Made by a program: the position numbers and the translations under genes. The notes beneath the pieces were generated by a model that was not told the origin of the DNA, did no database searches, and was given only the letters and a program-made list of their open reading frames with translations. Below are positions 58,915 through 64,000 of a stretch of 64,000 bases of DNA, piece by piece. The stretch spans positions 372,001 to 436,000 of the forward strand of contig NZ_JARUBP010000001.1 of assembly GCF_029626225.1 (NCBI RefSeq), given 5' to 3'. Position 1 is the first letter of the stretch, and each line of letters begins with the position of its first letter. This DNA comes from Asanoa sp. WMMD1127 (GTDB lineage: Bacteria > Actinomycetota > Actinomycetes > Mycobacteriales > Micromonosporaceae).

Positions 58915-60317
58915 TCCCGGCTGCCGTACATCGTGCGTCCCTCGCCACTGACCTTGGACATCCGCCGGGTCAGGTGCAGGCCTTCGAGCACGAACTCGAC
59001 GCCGGCGGCCGCCTCGCCGCGAGTCGGCGCGTCGCCCAGGCCCAGCCGGTCGAGCACCTTGGCCAGGCCCGGCAGGGTGCCGACCTGGCGGAGGATCTCG
59101 TCGGCCGGCACGAGCTCGCCGGTCTCGACGATCTCGCCCTCGGCGACCAGGTTGACGAAGCTGGACAGGTCGAGACCGGCGAGCCGGGCGCGGAAGGTCT
59201 CGGCGGTGGCCGTACGCAGCAGGTGGGCCAGGATCTCGATCTCGCGCCCCTCCTCGCCGCTCTCGAACTCGACCTTGCCGCGCAGGGTGCTGGTCACCGA
59301 CTCCGCGTCGCCGATCCGGGCCACCGCCTCGGACTCGCCGAGCAGGCCGGAGCGACGCAGCGCGGCGGCGGCGACCGTCTCGGCCGCCGCGATCGGGAAC
59401 CGCGCCGACACGCCGGAGCGGGCGTCGACCGACGGCGACTCGCGGACCCCACGGGCGAACCGCGCGACCACTTCGAGGACATGATCGGGTACGACGGCCG
59501 CCAGCTGGGCCTCCTGGCGCACCAGATCGAGCTCGAGGTCGAGCTCCAGCGGGTAGTGCGTGCGGATCTCGGCGCCGAACCGGTCCTTGAGCGGCGTGAT
59601 GATCCGGCCGCGGTTGGTGTAGTCCTCGGGGTTGGCACTGGCCACCAGCAGCACGTCGAGCGGCAGCCGCAGCTGGTAGCCGCGGATCTGGATGTCACGC
59701 TCCTCGAGCACGTTGAGCAAGCTGACCTGGATCCGCTCGGCCAGGTCGGGCAGCTCGTTGACGGCGAAGATGCCGCGGTTGGTGCGCGACACGAGTCCGA
59801 AGTGGATCGTCTCGGGGTCGCCGAGGGTGCGGCCCTGTGCCACCCGGATCGGGTCGACGTCGCCGACGAGGTCGCCGACGCTGGTGTCCGGTGTGGCCAG
59901 CTTCTCGCCGTAGCGCATCGAGCGGTGCAGCCAGGCGACCGGCTGGTCGTCGCCGTTCTCCGCGACCTCGCGGCGCGACGAGGGCGTCAGCGGGTGCAGG
60001 GGGTGTTCGTTGAGTTCGGAGCCGGGGATGACGGGTGTCCACTCGTCGAGCAGGTCGACCAGCGAGCGGATCAGCCGGGTCTTGCCCTGGCCACGCTCGC
60101 CCAGCAGCACCATGTCGTGACCGGCCAGGATGGCCCGCTCGACCTCCGGCAGCACCGTCTGGTCGTAGCCGACGATGCCCGGGAACCGGGGCTGGCCGGA
60201 GCGCATCCGCTCCAGCAGGTTGGCCCGGAGCTCCTCCTTGACCGTCCGGTAGGTGTGGCCGGCGGCACGCAGCTCCCCGACCGTGCGGGGCAGGTCGTGC
60301 GGCGAAGTATCTGTCAC
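58911..60317 (-). CDS. MoxR/magnesium-chelatase-type AAA ATPase
   Basis: This 468-residue AAA+ ATPase has Walker A GERGQGKT (residues 73-80), the Walker B and sensor region IFAVNELPDLAERIQVSLLNVLEERDIQIRGYQL, sensor 1 VLLVASANPEDYTNRGRIITPLKDRFG, and a long C-terminal lid. This is the ChlI/MoxR-like type that pairs with a VWA protein (4-bp overlap with the VWA gene). It acts as a chaperone or metal-insertion motor in the cytosol. The GTG start at 60317 is preceded by GGTGAG. Confidence 0.92.
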   Translation of the reverse strand: MTDTSPHDLPRTVGELRAAGHTYRTVKEELRANLLERMRSGQPRFPGIVGYDQTVLPEVERAILAGHDMVLLGERGQGKTRLIRSLVDLLDEWTPVIPGSELNEHPLHPLTPSSRREVAENGDDQPVAWLHRSMRYGEKLATPDTSVGDLVGDVDPIRVAQGRTLGDPETIHFGLVSRTNRGIFAVNELPDLAERIQVSLLNVLEERDIQIRGYQLRLPLDVLLVASANPEDYTNRGRIITPLKDRFGAEIRTHYPLELDLELDLVRQEAQLAAVVPDHVLEVVARFARGVRESPSVDARSGVSARFPIAAAETVAAAALRRSGLLGESEAVARIGDAESVTSTLRGKVEFESGEEGREIEILAHLLRTATAETFRARLAGLDLSSFVNLVAEGEIVETGELVPADEILRQVGTLPGLAKVLDRLGLGDAPTRGEAAAGVEFVLEGLHLTRRMSKVSGEGRTMYGSRE

Positions 60318-60357
60318 CTCACCGACGCTATCTCGCGACCCGCCCCGCGCGACAAGA

Positions 60358-60555
60358 TCAGCTTTCGCTGTCGTTGTCCCGGGTGGCGTCGGCGGGAATG
60401 TCCTCGCCGGCCGCCCGGGCGCGGTCGGCCTCCGCGTCGCTCGCGCCGACCGTCTCGCCGGCGTCCGGCGTCTCGGTCTCGTCCTCGGTCAGCTTGCCGG
60501 CGACGAACGCGCCGGCCGCGGCGGCCGGGAGGTTGCTTCCGGATGGTGTCGTCAC
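60358..60555 (-). CDS. Small acidic protein
   Basis: This 65-residue protein is highly acidic and likely disordered (GKLTEDETETPDAGETVGAS, then DAEADRARAAGEDIPADATRDNDSES). AAGGAGG five bases before the GTG start gives one of the best ribosome sites in the window, supporting real translation. It resembles no known family. It lies 41 bp upstream of the MoxR gene on the same strand and may be co-expressed with it. Confidence 0.6.
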   Translation of the reverse strand: MTTPSGSNLPAAAAGAFVAGKLTEDETETPDAGETVGASDAEADRARAAGEDIPADATRDNDSES

Positions 60556-60648
60556 GACGACCTCCTTGTCTAGGCAGCGAGAAATACCCCCGGACGGGCA
60601 CGGGAAACAATGGACAGGCGAGCCGGGCTGTAACTAGTGTGATGGGCT

Positions 60649-61401
60649 ATGAGTCCTTACCTTGACGCGGCCGCGTGGCAGGAGAGCTGGGATCGCCAGC
60701 AGGAGGCGTTCCTGCCGGACCGCGAGGAGCGGTTCACCGCGATGCTCGACATCGTCGAGGCCGTCGCCGGCCCGGCGCCCCGGGTCCTCGACCTGGCCGG
60801 CGGCACCGGCTCGATCTCGCTGCGGGCGCTGCGTCGATTTCCCCGCGGCACCACGACGCTGGTCGACGTCGACCCGGTGCTGCTCACCATCGCCCGGGCA
60901 AGCCTCGACGACCGCACCGCGATCGTCGCCACCGACCTGCGCGACCCGGCCTGGAGTCGCGAGCTGCCGCACGACGGCTACGACGCGGTGCTCAGCGCCA
61001 CCGCGCTGCACTGGCTCGACGCGGACCGGCTGGCCACCCTCTACGGCGAGGTCGCGACCCTGCTGCGGCCGGGCGGTGTGCTGGTCAACGCCGACCACAT
61101 GCCCGACGCGGGCCTGCCCGAGCTCAGCGCCACCCTGCGCGACCGGGCCCGCGACCGCCGCACCGCCCGCTACGCCGCCGGGGCCGCGCTCTCCTGGCCG
61201 GGCTGGTGGGACCTGGTCGCCCAGGACGAGACGCTCGCCCCCCGCTTTGCCGAACGTAAGGAGATCTTCGACAGCACCCAGCACAACGACTGGACCCCGC
61301 CGGCCGAGTGGCACGTCACGGCCCTGCGCGCCGCCGGCTTCCGCGAGGTCGGCCTGGCCTGGCGCGGCGGCACCGACGCCGCCGTGGTCGGCGTCCGCTA
61401 G
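60649..61401 (+). CDS. Class I SAM-dependent methyltransferase
   Basis: This 250-residue methyltransferase shows motif I VLDLAGGTGSISLRAL (about residues 46-61), VDVDPVLLTIAR, DLRDPAW, and motif IV DAVLSATALHWLD, with LLRPGGVLVNADH later: the trans-aconitate/UbiE-like type. The substrate is unknown. The stop overlaps that of the convergent frameshifted membrane gene by 4 bp. The start MSPYLDAAAWQESWDRQQ is typical of the group. Confidence 0.9.
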   Translation: MSPYLDAAAWQESWDRQQEAFLPDREERFTAMLDIVEAVAGPAPRVLDLAGGTGSISLRALRRFPRGTTTLVDVDPVLLTIARASLDDRTAIVATDLRDPAWSRELPHDGYDAVLSATALHWLDADRLATLYGEVATLLRPGGVLVNADHMPDAGLPELSATLRDRARDRRTARYAAGAALSWPGWWDLVAQDETLAPRFAERKEIFDSTQHNDWTPPAEWHVTALRAAGFREVGLAWRGGTDAAVVGVR

Positions 61402-62158
61402 AGCGAAGCCGGCCGGTAGCGGCCCAGCGCCACGCCCAGGCCGATCATCCCGGTCGCGCCCGCGCACAACATCATTCCGACGAGGCGGAGCCCGGGCCCG
61501 CCGCCGAGCGGCACGACGGCGGCGAGCCCGTACGCGACGCCCCCGACGACCGCCGGCCGGACCAGCCGTCGGCGCAGCCGGGGCCGGTGGTTCGCGTTGT
61601 AGGCCAGCAGCGTGACCGTCGTCGCGAACACGAACGCCGCGACCGCCAGGGCCACCGCGAACGGGCGCACCGTCGGCCCGATGTCCGAGGCATCGACGGA
61701 CGCCACGACGAAGATCATGAAGAACAGCGGAATCGAGGCCACCAGGCCCCAAGAGTTGGCGGCATCCCACGGCTCGACGCGCGGCCACGGCCGGACGGCG
61801 CCAGCCGGCCGCCAGAGCGCGACGGCCAGGCCGACGAGGCCCACCGCCCCGATGGCGAAGCCGAGCACGAGATACCAGTTCGGCCAGGCGACCAGGGCTG
61901 CGTCATCGTCGGCACGGCCAGCACCCAGGCGGCGACGGCGACCACGCGGCGCGCTCGGAGGTCGCTGACGAACCGCGCGCTGACCGCGGCCGCGGCGGCC
62001 GCCGCGAGCGTGGCGAACGCGATCTGCGGCGTGGCCTCGCCCAGCAGTCCGGCCAGCGGCGAGCCCGGCGGCGCCAAAGCCTCGAACAGTGCGGCCCGGC
62101 CCGTGCCGAACAGCGCGGCGACGGAGAACCAGCCCGGAGCCCGCTCAGCGACCGCCAT
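61398..62158 (-). pseudogene. Frameshifted membrane protein gene
   Basis: Two open frames cover one protein. Frame one runs from the ATG at 62158 (AERAPGWFSVAALFGTGRAAL, several helices) and reads VVAVAAWVLAVP. From about 61914 the good hydrophobic sequence continues in another frame (DDDAALVAWPNWYLVLGFAI and on) to 61398. One base added after the Val codon near 61912 would fuse them without a break into a roughly 250-residue, six- to seven-helix protein. Either the gene is inactivated or the sequence has one missing base. No family name is assigned. Confidence 0.8.
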
Positions 62159-62176
62159 GGCCCGCAGGGTAGCGGG

Positions 62177-62977
62177 CTAGGGCTCGCGACGGGTGCGCTG
62201 GCGGGCGGCCTCGTAGAGCACGATCGTGGCCGCCGCCGCCGCGTTGAGGGACGAGGCGGCGCCGCCGATCGGGATGCGGACCATCTCGTCGGCGGCCTGC
62301 CGCAGGGCGCTGCTCAGGCCGACGGTCTCGTTGCCGACCAGCAGCAGCGTCGGCCCGCGCAGGTCCGCGTCCGCGACGTCGACCGTGGCCCGCTCGTCGG
62401 TGCCGACCAGCCGCAGCGGCGCCGCCCACTCCAGGACCTCGGCGGTCGCCGACGTCCGGACCACCGGCAGCGCGAAGATCGACCCGGTGCTGGCCCGCAC
62501 CGCGCGGGGGTCGTAGGGGTCGGCGGCGTGCCCGCACACCACCAGGCCCTCGGCCCCGAACGCGTCCGCGGAGCGGATCAGGGTGCCCAGGTTGCCGGGC
62601 GAGGTCGGCCGGTCGAAGAGCACGTAGAGCGGCGCCCCGGCCCGGTCGGGCACGTGGTGACCGAGCCGGTCCAGCCGGTCCGGCGGCAGGCCGACGACCG
62701 CGACCAGCTCCGCGTCGGACTTCTCCCCCAGCTCTGCGTGCAGCTCAGGAGCCATCTCGACCGGCTCGACCACCTTGTCGAGCAGGGTGGCCGCCCACTC
62801 GGACAGCCGCCGGCCGGCCGGAAAGATCAACTGTCGGATCTCCCAGCCGTGCTCGACCGCCAGGCTGATCGGGCGTACGCCCTGCACCAGGAACTCGCCC
62901 GCCCGCTGGCGCTTGTTGCGGTTGGTCAGCAGCGCCTGCCACTGCTGGAACGCCGCGTTCCGCGTCGTGATCTTCAC
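62177..62977 (-). CDS. TrmH/SpoU family RNA 2'-O-methyltransferase
   Basis: This 266-residue SPOUT methyltransferase has an N-terminal substrate-binding domain (RNAAFQQWQALLTNRNKRQRAGEFLVQGVRPI) and the knotted catalytic domain with YVLFDRPTSPGNLGTLIRSADAFGA (motif 1), LLLVGNETVGLS (motif 2) and IPIGGAASSLNAAAAATIVLYEA (motif 3). It 2'-O-methylates rRNA or tRNA; the exact site is unknown, and resistance functions of the TsnR type exist in producers. It starts 61 bp from the divergent dehydrogenase gene. Confidence 0.93.
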   Translation of the reverse strand: MKITTRNAAFQQWQALLTNRNKRQRAGEFLVQGVRPISLAVEHGWEIRQLIFPAGRRLSEWAATLLDKVVEPVEMAPELHAELGEKSDAELVAVVGLPPDRLDRLGHHVPDRAGAPLYVLFDRPTSPGNLGTLIRSADAFGAEGLVVCGHAADPYDPRAVRASTGSIFALPVVRTSATAEVLEWAAPLRLVGTDERATVDVADADLRGPTLLLVGNETVGLSSALRQAADEMVRIPIGGAASSLNAAAAATIVLYEAARQRTRREP

Positions 62978-63038
62978 CGGTCCACCTCATTCCGCACGGC
63001 GCTGTGTTTACCATCGTCGGACTCGGAAGGGGTGTGAA

Positions 63039-64000
63039 GTGGGTATTCCGCAGCGGGCGCGCGTCGTGGTGATCGGCGGTGGGGTGATCGGCACGTCGGT
63101 CGCCTACCACCTGGCGGCCGCCGGGTGGACCGACGTCGTGCTCCTCGAACGCGACAAGCTGACCTCCGGCACCACCTGGCACGCGGCGGGGCTCATGGTC
63201 ACCTTCGGCTCGCTCTCCGAGACCTCGACCGAGATGCGGAAGTACACCCGCGACCTCTACGCCCGGCTGGAGGCCGAGACCGGCCAGTCCACCGGCCTCA
63301 AGCAGGTCGGGTTCATCGAGGTGGCGGCCGACGAGGACCGGCTCGAGGAATACCGCCGGGTGTCGGCGTTCAACCGCTACTGCGGCATCGACGTGCAGGA
63401 GATCGGCCCCGGCGAGATCAAGGAACTGTTCCCGCTCGCCCGCACCGACGACCTGCTGGCCGGCTTCTACGTCGCCGACGACGGGCGGGCCAACCCCGTC
63501 GACGTGACGATGGCCCTGGCCAAGGGCGCTCGGCTACGCGGCGCCACGATCGTCGAGGGCGTGCCGGTGACCGGCGTGCTGCGCTGCGGCGGCACCGTGA
63601 CCGGCGTGCGCACCCCGCAGGGCGACATCGAGGCCGAGTACGTCGTCAACTGCGCCGGCATGTGGGCCCGGCAGCTGGGCGAGCAGGCCGGGGTGAGCAT
63701 CCCGCTGCAGGCCGCCGAGCACTACTACCTGATCACCGAGCCGATCGACGGCGTGACCGGCGACCTGCCGGTGCTGGAGGACCCGTCCTCCTACGGCTAC
63801 TACCGCGAGGAGGGCGCCGGCCTGATGGTCGGCCTCTTCGAGGCGGAGTGCGCCCCCTGGCACGTCGACCGGGTCCCCGAGTCCTTCTCGTTCGGCACGA
63901 TCCCGCCCGACTGGGACCGGATGGCGCCCTACCTGGAGAAGGCGATGGCCCGCGTCCCGATCACCGGCGAGGTCGGCGTGCGCACGTTCTTCTGCGGCCC
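63039..64000 (+). CDS. FAD-dependent dimethylglycine/sarcosine dehydrogenase-like protein (partial)
   Basis: This gene runs off the right edge after about 320 residues. The FAD loop VVVIGGGVIGTSVAYHLAAAGW, the covalent-flavin His region SGTTWHAAGLM, ARPVDV-like RANPVDVTMALAKGA and ADGRANPVD fit the dimethylglycine dehydrogenase group (DAO domain followed by GcvT domains, about 800 residues). These enzymes demethylate methylated glycines in glycine betaine catabolism. GGAAGGGG before the GTG at 63039 supports the start. The folate-binding part is beyond the window. Confidence 0.9.
   Translation, partial: MGIPQRARVVVIGGGVIGTSVAYHLAAAGWTDVVLLERDKLTSGTTWHAAGLMVTFGSLSETSTEMRKYTRDLYARLEAETGQSTGLKQVGFIEVAADEDRLEEYRRVSAFNRYCGIDVQEIGPGEIKELFPLARTDDLLAGFYVADDGRANPVDVTMALAKGARLRGATIVEGVPVTGVLRCGGTVTGVRTPQGDIEAEYVVNCAGMWARQLGEQAGVSIPLQAAEHYYLITEPIDGVTGDLPVLEDPSSYGYYREEGAGLMVGLFEAECAPWHVDRVPESFSFGTIPPDWDRMAPYLEKAMARVPITGEVGVRTFFCG

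Noticed and set aside
55522-59484. 1320-codon open plus-strand frame
   Set aside because: It overlaps the GlxA, repeat-protein, VWA and MoxR genes in other frames and has no domain; it is a GC-bias shadow.

Overview
The window is 64 kb of very GC-rich DNA with short intergenic gaps, GTG starts, frequent 4-bp ATGA/GTGA gene overlaps and several actinobacterial signature genes: a DUF397 plus XRE pair, a WXG100-type secretion cassette, mec-cysO-cysM, clpS next to a DUF2017 protein, and a CebR-like box. It is a chromosomal segment of an actinomycete. The family Micromonosporaceae is my best guess, but that is inference. No rRNA, tRNA, CRISPR array, insertion sequence or phage gene was recognised.

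Layout. 1-2.1 kb: the end of a sugar ABC transporter ATPase and an aldehyde dehydrogenase (minus strand). 2.4-4.5 kb: a five-gene type VII-like toxin cassette (YbaB-like, WXG100-like, CpnT-like leader, EndoU nuclease, probable immunity protein). 4.7-7.2 kb: small housekeeping and orphan enzymes. 7.4-15.1 kb: a complete, tightly overlapping histidine-utilisation operon with its own RpiR regulator (hutU, M20 amidohydrolase, hutF, hutI, hutH). 15.1-18.8 kb: a 64-bp tandem array, an ArsR-type regulator with a palindromic operator facing an alpha/beta hydrolase, two small membrane proteins and an AraC regulator. 19.3-34.7 kb: a block in the same order as M. tuberculosis Rv1341-Rv1330c (rdgB, rph, MBL phosphodiesterase, cysM, cysO, mec, DUF2017/aosR, clpS, pncB), interrupted by two glycosyltransferases, a membrane protein, a hydrolase, a dynamin-like protein and a large LuxR regulator, then pncA and an MFS transporter. 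36-41 kb: a GlxA-type regulator, a membrane protein, ctaD, a 71-bp tandem array and a flavin monooxygenase. 41.2-47.8 kb: a secreted GH12 cellulase behind a CebR-like box, a GT2 enzyme, a GntR-TetR fusion regulator facing a flavin monooxygenase, a 17-18 bp tandem array and an aldo/keto reductase. 47.9-56 kb: a LigD-like protein with an altered active site, a cupin, a beta-propeller protein, a solitary PD-(D/E)XK protein, a DUF397/XRE pair, an MFS transporter and a second GlxA regulator. 56.4-64 kb: a repeat-rich membrane protein, a VWA-MoxR pair, a methyltransferase, a frameshifted membrane gene, a TrmH-type rRNA methyltransferase and the start of a dimethylglycine dehydrogenase-like gene.

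How parts work together. The hut genes take histidine to urocanate, imidazolonepropionate, formiminoglutamate and N-formylglutamate; the M20 enzyme probably performs the last deformylation. Mec, CysO and CysM form the thiocarboxylate-dependent cysteine pathway. PncB and PncA make a nicotinamide salvage pair. The strongest candidates for unusual biology are the split EndoU toxin whose leader and toxin share a frame across a single UGA codon, a CysO sulfur carrier with a 20-residue tail after its Gly-Gly, a LigD-like protein with Arg at the adenylation lysine, and unrelated tandem arrays placed at the 3' ends of genes.
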